A DNA stretch of 64,000 nucleotides from Bradyrhizobium sp. CCBAU 53351 (lineage in GTDB: Bacteria; Pseudomonadota; Alphaproteobacteria; Rhizobiales; Xanthobacteraceae): positions 6,475,501 to 6,539,500 of the forward strand of contig NZ_CP030059.1 of assembly GCF_015291745.1 (NCBI RefSeq), in the 5' to 3' direction. The translations under genes and the position numbers were made by a program. Below, in pieces: positions 1-7,062 of the stretch (position 1 is its first letter; each line of letters starts with the position of its first letter). Under the pieces are notes generated by a model. The model did no database searches. It had not been told where the DNA came from and saw only the letters and a program-made list of their open reading frames with translations.

Positions 1-2
1 GG

Positions 3-410
3 GTCGAATCCGCGGACACCCAGGCGCAGAAATTGGCCACGGCGGCGCACGCCATGAGCGGCATTGTCGACATGATTTCGGGCATCACCAGCCAGATCAA
101 CCTGCTCGCACTTAACGCCACGATCGAATCGGCGCGAGCGGGCGAAGCCGGGCGCGGCTTTGCGGTGGTCGCTTCCGAGGTGAAGAACCTCGCCGGCCAG
201 GCCAAGCGCGCGACCGACACGATCACCTCCGAGATCGACGCGCTGAACACCATCTCCGGCGACGTTGCGAGCTCGCTCAGCGCGATCAAGGTTGCGATCG
301 CCGGCGTCAACGAGTTCATCGCCTCCACCGCCGCCGCGGTCGAGGAGCAGAGCATCGTGACCTCCGACATGTCGGCCAACATGCAGCGCGCCTCGGCAGA
401 GCTGTCATAG
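3..410 (+). CDS. Methyl-accepting chemotaxis protein, C-terminal part (5' end outside window)
   Basis: The reading frame is open from the window edge and stops at TAG 408-410. It encodes the end of a chemoreceptor: the highly conserved cytoplasmic hairpin tip ([20 protein letters not shown], the CheA/CheW contact region) at about 110-180, then a helical arm with the VEEQS motif typical of the return helix. The part seen (about 135 residues) has no membrane segment, so sensor domain and topology are unknown. Identification as a chemoreceptor is certain; the ligand cannot be told. It is the first of five chemoreceptor genes in this window. The next gene downstream, an SDR enzyme, starts 190 bases later and is probably a separate unit. 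Confidence 0.93.
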   Translation, partial: VESADTQAQKLATAAHAMSGIVDMISGITSQINLLALNATIESARAGEAGRGFAVVASEVKNLAGQAKRATDTITSEIDALNTISGDVASSLSAIKVAIAGVNEFIASTAAAVEEQSIVTSDMSANMQRASAELS

Positions 411-599
411 GGCGTCGTCTCCGCGGTTTTAGTCCTGTCCTCCTTCGGGGGCCTCTGAAGAAGTGGCCACCGCAGGGGGACGGTTCAAGCGTGAGCGCGC
501 CGCTCCAGCGGCATAAGCTCTTCCTCATCGATACCGAAGCACAGTAAAAGGAGCGGCTGCTCACGCGCGCCCGTTTTTTCGACACAGGACAAATCGCCC

Positions 600-1388
600 A
601 TGCCCGCCTCCCCGCAAAAAGTCGCCCTCGTCACCGGAGCCGCGCGTGGCATCGGACTTGCGACCGCGAAGAAGTTCCTGGCCGAGGGCTGGCGTGTGGG
701 GCTGCTCGACATCGAGGGCGAGTTGCTCGGCCGGGCGGTCGCCGGGATCGACCAAAACGAGGTGACGCTGGCGCTGACCTGCGACGTCTCCGACGCAGCT
801 GCCGTGAGCGATGCTATGACGACGATCGAGCGCCGGTTCGGCCGGTTGGATGCGCTGGTCAACAATGCCGGCATTGCCGTGTTCGCACCGCTGATGGAGA
901 CATCCGAGACCGATTGGCGCCGCGTGCTCGAGGTCAATCTCACCGGCCCCTTCCTCTGCACCAAGGCGGCCGTGCCCTTGATGCGCGAGGGCCATGGCGG
1001 CGCCATCGTCAACATCACCTCGATCTCGGCGGTGCGCGCCTCGACGCTGCGCTCGGCCTACGGCACCAGCAAGGCCGGTCTCGCGCATTTGACCAAGCAG
1101 CTCGCGGTCGAGCTCGCCTCGCTCAACATCCGCGTCAACGCGGTCGCGCCGGGGCCGGTCGACACCGCGATGGCCAAGCAGGTGCACACCAAGGAGATCC
1201 GCGCGGACTATCACGACGCCATCCCGCTCAACCGTTACGGCCTGGAGGAGGAGCTCGCGGAAGCGATCTACTTCCTGTGCTCGGCAAATGCGAGCTACAT
1301 CACCGGACAAATTTTGGCCGTTGATGGTGGCTTCGATGCGGCCGGGATCGGCCTGCCGACGCTGCGCGGTCAAAGGCGGAACGGGTAG
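600..1388 (+). CDS. SDR family NAD(P)-dependent oxidoreductase
   Basis: A 262-residue classical short-chain dehydrogenase/reductase. The Rossmann nucleotide-binding motif TGAARGIG lies near residue 13, the NNAG motif near 88, and the catalytic Tyr/Lys pair in SAYGTSKAG near 155, preceded by the catalytic Ser in ITSIS. The C-terminal SYITGQILAVDGG is the usual SDR ending. Asp in the LLDIEG stretch at the end of beta-2 favours NAD(H) over NADP(H) (family knowledge). A plausible ribosome site (AGGA) precedes the ATG at 600. The substrate cannot be inferred: neighbours are a chemoreceptor and a periplasmic protein, neither metabolic. Confidence 0.93.
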   Translation: MPASPQKVALVTGAARGIGLATAKKFLAEGWRVGLLDIEGELLGRAVAGIDQNEVTLALTCDVSDAAAVSDAMTTIERRFGRLDALVNNAGIAVFAPLMETSETDWRRVLEVNLTGPFLCTKAAVPLMREGHGGAIVNITSISAVRASTLRSAYGTSKAGLAHLTKQLAVELASLNIRVNAVAPGPVDTAMAKQVHTKEIRADYHDAIPLNRYGLEEELAEAIYFLCSANASYITGQILAVDGGFDAAGIGLPTLRGQRRNG

Positions 1389-1399
1389 GTACGGAAATT

Positions 1400-1477
1400 G
1401 TAGGGTGGGCAACGGCGCGTGAGCGCCGTATCCACCACGTGACATTGGTGGACACGGCGCGCTTTGCCCACCCTTAC
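1400..1477. repeat. Intergenic palindromic repeat (GTAGGGTGGGCAA type)
   Basis: The left end GTAGGGTGGGCAA (1400-1412) is matched by TTGCCCACCCTTAC at the right end (1464-1477). The inner arms (CGGCGCGTGAGCGCCGT and TGGTGGACACGGCGCG) are also complementary, giving a near-perfect 78-base palindrome between two genes. I recall this end sequence as common between genes in Bradyrhizobium. It may act as a processed or terminating hairpin; no mobility gene is present. Confidence 0.75.
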
Positions 1478-1501
1478 GAAACCGAGCTTGTGGAGTGCTC
1501 C

Positions 1502-1936
1502 ATGCGACGCGCTTTCGTCAAAGCCGTGATGCTCGCATCGGCACTTCTTGCGATTTCGCCGGCCGCCGCCGAAATCCGCATCATCCAATCTCCGGGCGGA
1601 CAGGTCGGACCGTTCCTCGATTTGTTCGAGAAGGTGCGCGAGAGCGGCGAGCGCGTCGTGATCGACGGTCCCTGCCTGTCTGCCTGCACGCTGGTGCTGA
1701 GCATCGTGCCGGAGGAACGCATCTGTGTCACCAAGCGTGCCGTGCTGGGCTTCCACGCAGCACGTTCGGTGGACCGGCGCGGGCGCTTTTATGCCGAGCC
1801 GGAAGCATCGGTCGCTGTGCTTGCCGCCTATCCTGGCCCGGTCCGCGACTGGATCAGCCGCCGCGGTGGCCTCACCTCGCGGCTGCTCCTGCTCAAGGGG
1901 CGTGATCTCGCCGCGATCTATCCGCGCTGCCGCTGA
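1502..1936 (+). CDS. Secreted Clp-fold (ClpP/crotonase-like) protein, COG3904-like
   Basis: A 144-residue protein when started at the ATG at 1502. That start gives a clean signal peptide (MRRAF, hydrophobic stretch, cleavage near SPAAA-E); the frame is open 63 bases further upstream but that part lies inside the palindromic repeat. The mature part has the hallmarks of the Clp fold: IIQSPGGQVG (oxyanion-type glycine loop), GPCLSACTLVL with the candidate nucleophile Ser in CLSAC, and LGFHAAR with a candidate catalytic His. The family is known as predicted periplasmic proteins related to ClpP/SppA; enzymatic activity is unproven. Two cysteines flank the Ser and a third lies in ERICV, so disulphides are possible in the periplasm. 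Confidence 0.75.
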   Translation: MRRAFVKAVMLASALLAISPAAAEIRIIQSPGGQVGPFLDLFEKVRESGERVVIDGPCLSACTLVLSIVPEERICVTKRAVLGFHAARSVDRRGRFYAEPEASVAVLAAYPGPVRDWISRRGGLTSRLLLLKGRDLAAIYPRCR

Positions 1937-2474
1937 CGAATGTGGCAACCGCGCCGCATGTGACGTGAACGAGTTATGTGAACCGCGTCACACCAATGGC
2001 ATGTGGCTTGCCCGGCGCGAGGCCATACGGCAGGTTCCCTGTGTTCGCACCGAATGTGCGCACCGGGTCTGCTACGCCATCACGCTTGGCTGCCTTCAAT
2101 AAAGAGTCTGGATCACCGGCCCCAGCTTCATGCTGACGCAGATAAGCATCCCCCACAGGGCAAAATTGATCTGTAGCGCCGCCGCCATCGGTCGCTCCCC
2201 TTCCACAAGTGACGTCCACCCCAGCTTTTTAGATTTTATGAGTCACCAATAGCGATTCTGACGTGCACATCACAGCCCAATATTGCGTCAATTGTTGTGC
2301 GATGCAGTCCGCGCGGTTTCACGAAGCGGCCTCACTGCTCCCGCAAAGTGATGCGACTCGTTGAGTTCATTCCGCGGCCATGCCGGCCAACTCGTTTGCC
2401 TTAAGTTCCATTTCACCGACGCGATGCGAGTTCCCTGTGCGGAGCGTGCGCATTGCGCGAACTTTGGGTCCGGC
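1937..2474. other. Intergenic stretch between the Clp-fold and lipoprotein genes
   Basis: Apart from the 30-residue ORF at 2096-2188 on the minus strand, I see no gene, RNA or clear promoter here. The part at 2220-2300 is AT-richer than its surroundings (TTTTTAGATTTTATGAGTCACC), as expected for a promoter region of the minus-strand small ORF. Confidence 0.5.
2096..2188 (-). CDS. Small 30-residue membrane-like protein
   Basis: A 31-codon ORF (ATG at 2188, TGA at 2096) in an otherwise empty stretch. A strong ribosome site AAGGGGAG lies about 7 bases upstream of the ATG. The peptide starts MAAALQINFALWG and has one hydrophobic segment at about residues 5-20 (containing ALWGMLICVS), then a short tail with Lys and Pro: the pattern of a single-span small membrane protein. 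Function is unknown. Support is the Shine-Dalgarno site, the hydrophobic segment and the lack of any competing gene. It is not certain it is translated. Confidence 0.5.
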   Translation of the reverse strand: MAAALQINFALWGMLICVSMKLGPVIQTLY

Positions 2475-2846
2475 ATGCTGCGACACGGCTTCATCTTGCT
2501 CACCTTCTGCACAGCGCTGCTCGGATGTGCAGTCGCACCGGCGCAGGAGCGTCGTCCGATCGCGTGGGATGGCCTTGGCCAAGACCCCAACAAGAGCGCC
2601 GCCAACAAGAGCGGCCCTCATAGCGCGAGGCGGCAAGCAGCGAGTCCCGCGCCTGCGGCGAGCGATCCAAATCGGGAACGGGAACGCGTGCTCGGCACCT
2701 TGCGGCCCTACTCCGAGGCGTGGTGGGCGGTCCACGACGAGATCGAAGCGGAGAACGACAGGCAGCTCGGCACCAAGCTCGTCATCTGCCCTCGCTGCGT
2801 GCAACCCTCGCCGCAAGGCGAGGAGGTGACCGGATCAATCCGGTAA
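2475..2846 (+). CDS. Putative secreted or lipoprotein of unknown function
   Basis: A 123-residue protein when started at ATG 2475. Starting there places a signal sequence at the N-terminus: MLRHGFILLTFCTALLGCAV, with LLGC fitting a lipobox; an Ala-X-Ala-type site (VAPAQ) follows a few residues later, so ordinary signal-peptidase cleavage is also possible. The middle is Ala/Pro/Ser-rich and low-complexity, and the C-terminal part is charged, with a CPRC pair near residue 107. No known domain is recognised. An upstream extension of the frame to 2361 exists but lacks a signal-peptide layout. A hairpin follows between this gene and the convergent VOC gene. Confidence 0.6.
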   Translation: MLRHGFILLTFCTALLGCAVAPAQERRPIAWDGLGQDPNKSAANKSGPHSARRQAASPAPAASDPNRERERVLGTLRPYSEAWWAVHDEIEAENDRQLGTKLVICPRCVQPSPQGEEVTGSIR

Positions 2847-2908
2847 AAGGGAATCGGCCGATCGGCGCGTGACGGAACGACGCTTGCGCCCTGTGACGGC
2901 TCCCCGTG

Positions 2909-2940
2909 TCCCCTCTCCCGCAGCTTTTGGAGAGAGGGGA
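2909..2940. terminator. Hairpin between convergent genes
   Basis: TCCCCTCTC (2909-2917) pairs perfectly with GAGAGGGGA (2932-2940) around a 14-base loop. It sits between the lipoprotein gene (ends 2846) and the minus-strand VOC gene (ends 2968), as expected for a shared terminator. There is no long T-run, so termination strength is uncertain. Confidence 0.5.
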
Positions 2941-2967
2941 TTTCCAACTCAACCAAACATGCGCGCG

Positions 2968-3381
2968 TCACATGCCTTCCGCCGGACAATTCACCATCCA
3001 GGGAATGCCGAACTTGTCGACGCACATGCCGAAGCCCTTCGCCCAGAAGGTCTTGCTGAACGGCATGGTGACGCTGCCACCGTCGGCGAGCGCGTTGAAC
3101 TTGCGCTCGCCATCGGCGGGATCCTTGACCGTGAGCGAAATCGAGAAGCCCTGCGGCTTGTGAAAATGCTCCGGCGGAGCGTCGGAGGCCATCAGCATGC
3201 TGCCGTCGGGCAGCGACATCCGCGCATGCATGATCGTCTTTTCGCGGCCGGGCGCGGCGGGCATGTCCGGCGGCGCCTCCGAGGCGCGCATCATCGCATC
3301 GATCTTGCCGCCGAGAACCTTGGCGTAGAAGCTGAACGCGGCTTCGCAATTGTCCTGATAGAACAGATAGGCATTGAGCAT
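2968..3381 (-). CDS. VOC family protein (PhnB/glyoxalase-like)
   Basis: A 137-residue protein of the PhnB-type VOC family. It opens with MLNAYLFYQDNCEAAFSFYA and contains GREKTIMHARM and the C-terminal GFGMCVDKFGIPWMVN block that is characteristic of the family. Such proteins are single beta-alpha-beta-beta-beta domains that dimerise; many are annotated as 3-demethylubiquinone methyltransferase-like, but no methyltransferase fold is present and function is unknown. A good ribosome site (GAGGAGAG) precedes the ATG. The gene lies 30 bases downstream of an SRPBCC gene on the same strand, so the two are probably co-transcribed. Confidence 0.9.
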   Translation of the reverse strand: MLNAYLFYQDNCEAAFSFYAKVLGGKIDAMMRASEAPPDMPAAPGREKTIMHARMSLPDGSMLMASDAPPEHFHKPQGFSISLTVKDPADGERKFNALADGGSVTMPFSKTFWAKGFGMCVDKFGIPWMVNCPAEGM

Positions 3382-3411
3382 CGTTTCTCTCCTCTTCGTT
3401 TGCAGTGAGGT

Positions 3412-3951
3412 TTATTGTTTCTCGGCCAGCTTCTTGAGACTGACGAGACCGGCCTCGAAATCCTGGCCGATCATGCTGTCCATGTTGATGAACACCTGCA
3501 TGATCTTGGACATGAACGGAGCCGGACCGTACATCGCCCATGTGACCAGAGTGGCATCGCCTTGCGGCACAAAGGTGAACTCGGCGGTGTTGTGACCTTC
3601 GAAAGGCCGTTCGAAATCGAGCTTGATGCGAAGCTTGGACGGCCCGTTCGCCTCGAGGATCTCCATACGGCCGGCGCCGACATTGTTGTTGCCGTCCCAG
3701 GCATAGGTCGCGCCCTTGCCCTCCTTGGATCCACCGAAGCTGCGCTTCATGGCGGGATCGCGGTTCTCATAGGGGGACCAATCGGTCCAGCGGTGGAAAT
3801 CGGCAACCTGCGGGTAGATCGCACCCGCCGGCGCCTTCACCGCGAGGCTGCGCTCGACCCGGAAGGTGTCGGGTTTCGTCAATGCGAAGACGAGGACGCC
3901 CGCGATTCCGACCGCGAGCACGATGGCGATGATGGCAATGGCTTTCAGCAT
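3412..3951 (-). CDS. SRPBCC family protein (polyketide cyclase-like) with N-terminal membrane anchor
   Basis: A 179-residue protein from the ATG at 3951. The first ~25 residues (MLKAIAIIAIVLAVGIAGVL) form a membrane anchor or uncleaved signal. The remainder is a START/SRPBCC domain: VERSLAVKAPAGAIYPQVADFHRWTDWSP at about 32-60 and TLVTWAMYGPAPFMSKIMQVF near 140. The SRPBCC fold binds hydrophobic ligands; the ligand here is unknown. A longer frame to 4068 exists but would bury the anchor and runs into a palindromic repeat. It is followed by the VOC gene and preceded (on this strand) by the ECF sigma gene, 185 bases away. Confidence 0.88.
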   Translation of the reverse strand: MLKAIAIIAIVLAVGIAGVLVFALTKPDTFRVERSLAVKAPAGAIYPQVADFHRWTDWSPYENRDPAMKRSFGGSKEGKGATYAWDGNNNVGAGRMEILEANGPSKLRIKLDFERPFEGHNTAEFTFVPQGDATLVTWAMYGPAPFMSKIMQVFINMDSMIGQDFEAGLVSLKKLAEKQ

Positions 3952-4026
3952 GGATGGCTCCGTGGATACGGGCAAAGGACGAAACGGGATGGCTGGAGCC
4001 GACAATTGATGCAATGTTTTTTGATC

Positions 4027-4127
4027 GTCATTCCGGCACGGTCCGAAGGACCGGACTCCGGTGCGCAATTACGCCCCTGAGAATCTCGAGATTCCGGGTT
4101 CGATGCTTCGCATCGCCCTGGAATGAC
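4027..4127. repeat. Intergenic palindromic repeat (GTCATTCCGG type)
   Basis: A 101-base element bounded by GTCATTCC (4027) and GGAATGAC (ends 4127), with internal sub-palindromes (GTCCGAAGGAC, CGAGATTCCGGG, GATGCTTCGCATC). A second element with the same end sequences lies at 56722-56825. The layout matches dispersed REP-like intergenic elements. Confidence 0.75.
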
Positions 4128-4136
4128 GAGGCGCCC

Positions 4137-5423
4137 CTATTTCGCCTTCACAGTTTCCTTTGCCTTCGGCTGGCTGTCCCGGATCAGGCGATCGAGATGC
4201 ATGCGGATATGGGCGGCTTCCGCGGATGTGTTGGCGAGGGCAATGGCGCGGTCGAAGGCGATGCGGGCTTCGTCGTTGCGGCCGAGCTGCATCAGGAAGG
4301 CGCCGCGGACGCCGTAGAAATGGAAGTAATTGGCGAGCTTGGGGGCCAGCGGTTCGATCAAATCGAGCGCGGCTTGCGGCCCTCGCACCTTGGAGACCGC
4401 GACTGCGCGGTTGAGCGTCACCACCGGCGAGGGCTGCACGACCTCGAGCGCGCCGTACAGCAGGTCGATCTGCGCCCAGTCGGTCTCGTCCGGTGCGGAC
4501 GCGCGGGCATGCAGCGCGGCGATCGCAGCCTGGATCTGGTACGGCCCGCTGCGGCGATGGCGCATCGCCTTGTCGATCAAGGCAAGCCCCTCCGCGATCA
4601 TGGTCCCGTTCCACAGTGAACGGTCCTGATCGTCCAGCAGGATCAGCGAGCCGTCCGCGGCAAAGCGCGCGGCGCTGCGTGCATGCTGCAACAAGATGAG
4701 CGCGGTGAGCCCCATGATCTCCGGCTCGCTCGGAAACAGCCGCAGCAGCAGCCGTGCCAGCCGGATCGCCTCCTCGCAGAGCGGTTTGCGGATCTCCGCG
4801 GTGTCGCCGCTCGCCGAATAGCCCTCGTTGAAGATCAGATAGATCATCGCCGCGACACCGGCGAGCCGCTCGGAGCGCTCGACCGCGCCGGGCGCTTCGA
4901 ACGGCGTCCCCGCCTCGGCGACCTTCGCCTTGGCACGGGTGATACGCTGCTCCATCGCCGCGTCCGAGACCAGGAAGGCGCGCGCGATCTGCTTCACGGT
5001 CAGGCCCGAGACGATGCGCAACGCCAGCGCGATCTGCTGCGTCGCCGGCAATTGCGGATGGCAGCAGATGAACATCAGCCGCAAGATGTCGTCGCGGTAG
5101 TGCGAGCCGTCGAGCCGCTCCGCGAGCGCACCCTCGGCGTCGTCGAGATCGGAGATCGCCTGGTCGTCCTCAGGGAGCGGCTGCTGCCTGCGCGTGCGCC
5201 GCACCTCGTCGATGGCGACGTTGCGGCCGACCATGATCAGCCAGGCGGCAGGATCGCGCGGCGGCCCATTCTGCGGCCAGGTCTTCAACGCGCGCAGGCA
5301 CGCGTTCTGGAAGGCCTCCTCGGCCGTGTCGAGGTCGCGGAAATAGCGCAGCAGCGCGCCGACCGCCTGGGGGCGCGCCGAGGTCAGCGCAGTCTCGATC
5401 CAGGCGGTGTCGGCTTCGCTCAC
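4137..5423 (-). CDS. ECF sigma factor with C-terminal TPR-like extension (ECF42-like, DUF6596)
   Basis: A 428-residue protein, about twice the length of a standard ECF sigma factor. Sigma region 2 lies at about 20-75 (RYFRDLDTAEEAFQNACLRA, then PAAWLIMVGRNVAIDEVRR) and region 4 at about 125-170 (TQQIALALRIVSGLTVKQIA, then the helix VSDAAMEQRITRAKAKV). The rest is an alpha-helical extension (VYLIFNEGYSAS-type block near 195, then helical repeats to the end) known from ECF42-type sigma factors. These have no classical anti-sigma factor and are encoded next to YCII/DGPF proteins; exactly that is seen here, since the start (GTG 5423) overlaps the stop of a YCII gene by four bases. Target promoters are unknown. 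Confidence 0.9.
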   Translation of the reverse strand: MSEADTAWIETALTSARPQAVGALLRYFRDLDTAEEAFQNACLRALKTWPQNGPPRDPAAWLIMVGRNVAIDEVRRTRRQQPLPEDDQAISDLDDAEGALAERLDGSHYRDDILRLMFICCHPQLPATQQIALALRIVSGLTVKQIARAFLVSDAAMEQRITRAKAKVAEAGTPFEAPGAVERSERLAGVAAMIYLIFNEGYSASGDTAEIRKPLCEEAIRLARLLLRLFPSEPEIMGLTALILLQHARSAARFAADGSLILLDDQDRSLWNGTMIAEGLALIDKAMRHRRSGPYQIQAAIAALHARASAPDETDWAQIDLLYGALEVVQPSPVVTLNRAVAVSKVRGPQAALDLIEPLAPKLANYFHFYGVRGAFLMQLGRNDEARIAFDRAIALANTSAEAAHIRMHLDRLIRDSQPKAKETVKAK

Positions 5424-5788
5424 GTCGAAAGTCCTCCCGGCCTGAACACGCCGACGGGACGCACCTCGTAGGCGCCGCCCGGATTGACGGCGCCGAGATC
5501 GCGGGCGACGTCGAGGGCCTCGTCGAGATTCTTGCAGTCGACGATGTAGAAGCCGAGCAGCTGCTCCTTGGTCTCGGCATAGGGACCGTCGAGCACCAGC
5601 GGCGGGTCTTCCTTGCGCAAGGTCGCCGCCGCCGTGGTCGGCAACAGCCGCGCCACCGGGCCGAGCCGGCCTTGTTGGGTGAGCTTCTCCTGCACCACGG
5701 CGAGCTTCTTCATCACGGCCTCGTCCTGCTCCTTGCTCCAGGAGCCGACGAAGTCCTCATCGTGATAGCAAAGGATGGCATAAAGCAT
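5420..5788 (-). CDS. YCII/DGPF-domain protein, partner of the ECF42-like sigma factor
   Basis: A 122-residue protein from the ATG at 5788 (MLYAILCYHDED). The family-defining LVLDGPYAETKEQLLGF (DGPF-type) motif lies at about 64-80, followed by the ferredoxin-like ending ALDVARDLGAVNPGGAYEVR. YCII-like proteins are small and resemble ferredoxin-like ligand or enzyme folds; in ECF42 systems they are the usual co-encoded partner and often the sigma target. The gene overlaps the sigma gene (stop TGA shared with the GTG start), so translation is likely coupled. A longer reading frame to 6274 exists but lies opposite the 2-hydroxyacid dehydrogenase gene and is not real. Confidence 0.92.
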   Translation of the reverse strand: MLYAILCYHDEDFVGSWSKEQDEAVMKKLAVVQEKLTQQGRLGPVARLLPTTAAATLRKEDPPLVLDGPYAETKEQLLGFYIVDCKNLDEALDVARDLGAVNPGGAYEVRPVGVFRPGGLST

Positions 5789-5929
5789 AGGCGACACTTT
5801 CCTCGTCTGTTCTAAAGACGCGCCAATATGCCCCGCTCCGACAGGACTGCGGAAAAAATTTGCAGGAAAAATCAGGCAGATCGTGCCAAGGAGGGCCTTC
5901 TCCAGCGGAACTTTGACGAGGCACTTCGC

Positions 5930-6895
5930 ATGACCATGGGCACCCTGGCCGTCCTGATCAACAGCACGCAGCAGAACTGGTCGCCGGAGCGCTGGAAGGC
6001 CCGGTTCGACGCCGTCTGCGGCGACCGTCGCGTGGTGCTGCTGCCGGATGGCGGGCTCAACCCGGCCGAGGTGCACTATGCCGCGGTGTGGAAGCCGGTG
6101 CCGGGCGCTCTCGGCGCGTTTCCCAATCTGCGGGCCATCTTCAATCTGGGCGCCGGCGTCGATGCGCTGATGGCGGACAAGAGCCTGCCTGACGTGCCGC
6201 TGGTCCGCGTCGCCGTGCCAGATCTCACCAACCGCATGACCGAATATGTCGTGCTGCACGTGCTGATGCACCACCGCCAGGAGCCCTATTTGCGGGCTTC
6301 GCAGCGCGCGAGGCGCTGGGAGCCGAAATATCAGTGGCCGGCCAGCGCGGTCACGGTCGGGATCATGGGCCTCGGCACGCTCGGCGCCGATGCCGCCGAC
6401 GTGCTACGCCGGCTCGGCTTCCGTGTCGCCGGCTGGAGCCGCAGCCCCCGCACCATCGCGGGCGTCGAATGCTTCCATGGTACTGCAGGCATGGACGCGT
6501 TCCTGCGCAAGACCGACATCCTGGTCTGCCTTCTGCCGCTGACGCCTGATACGCACGGCATCCTCAACCGCGACGTTTTCGCAAAGCTCAACCGCAACAG
6601 CCCGCTCGGCGCACCCGTGCTGATCAATGCCGGCCGCGGCGGCCTGCAGAACGAGGCCGATATCCTGGCCTGCCTCGACGACGGCACGCTGGGCGCCGCC
6701 TCGCTCGACGTCTTCGTGCAGGAGCCGCAGCCGCCGGACAGCCGGTTCTGGACCCACCCAAAGGTGGTGCTGACACCGCACAACGCAGCCGACACCGATG
6801 CGGACGCGATCTCGGCCTATGTCGCCGAGCAGATCGCGCGGTTCGAGGCTGGCGGCGCGTTGGACAACGTGGTGGACCGGACGCGGGGGTATTAG
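5930..6895 (+). CDS. D-isomer-specific 2-hydroxyacid dehydrogenase (glyoxylate/hydroxypyruvate reductase A-like)
   Basis: A 321-residue protein from ATG 5930 ([12 protein letters not shown]; a second ATG lies at 5936), with GACGAGG about 8 bases upstream. It has the GhrA-like layout: N-terminal substrate half, [10 protein letters not shown] near 73, catalytic Arg region [17 protein letters not shown] near 92-108, the NAD-binding [17 protein letters not shown] near 145, the INAGRGG segment with the second active-site region near 230, and the LTPHNAA His near 285. It should reduce glyoxylate or hydroxypyruvate using NAD(P)H; preference cannot be told. An upstream ATG at 5828 would add 34 residues unlike the family. 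It is divergent from the YCII-sigma pair. Confidence 0.9.
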   Translation: MTMGTLAVLINSTQQNWSPERWKARFDAVCGDRRVVLLPDGGLNPAEVHYAAVWKPVPGALGAFPNLRAIFNLGAGVDALMADKSLPDVPLVRVAVPDLTNRMTEYVVLHVLMHHRQEPYLRASQRARRWEPKYQWPASAVTVGIMGLGTLGADAADVLRRLGFRVAGWSRSPRTIAGVECFHGTAGMDAFLRKTDILVCLLPLTPDTHGILNRDVFAKLNRNSPLGAPVLINAGRGGLQNEADILACLDDGTLGAASLDVFVQEPQPPDSRFWTHPKVVLTPHNAADTDADAISAYVAEQIARFEAGGALDNVVDRTRGY

Positions 6896-7062
6896 GCTTT
6901 AGCTGGCCGGAAGAGGCACGCGCGCCTCATGCCAGGTGGGTCAGACAGCCCTGCCCCGACGATCTCCCCCACAACCACTGCGCTCCGCCGGTATCCCGTT
7001 CACCCTCTCTTAGCGAGAACTTGATATGCGTTCTTAACCAACGGTCAACGAACGAGTCGAAT

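Noticed and set aside
5828..5929. Upstream ATG start for the 2-hydroxyacid dehydrogenase
   Set aside because: Adds 34 residues unlike the family and lies in the intergenic region next to the YCII start; ATG 5930 with GACGAGG is better.
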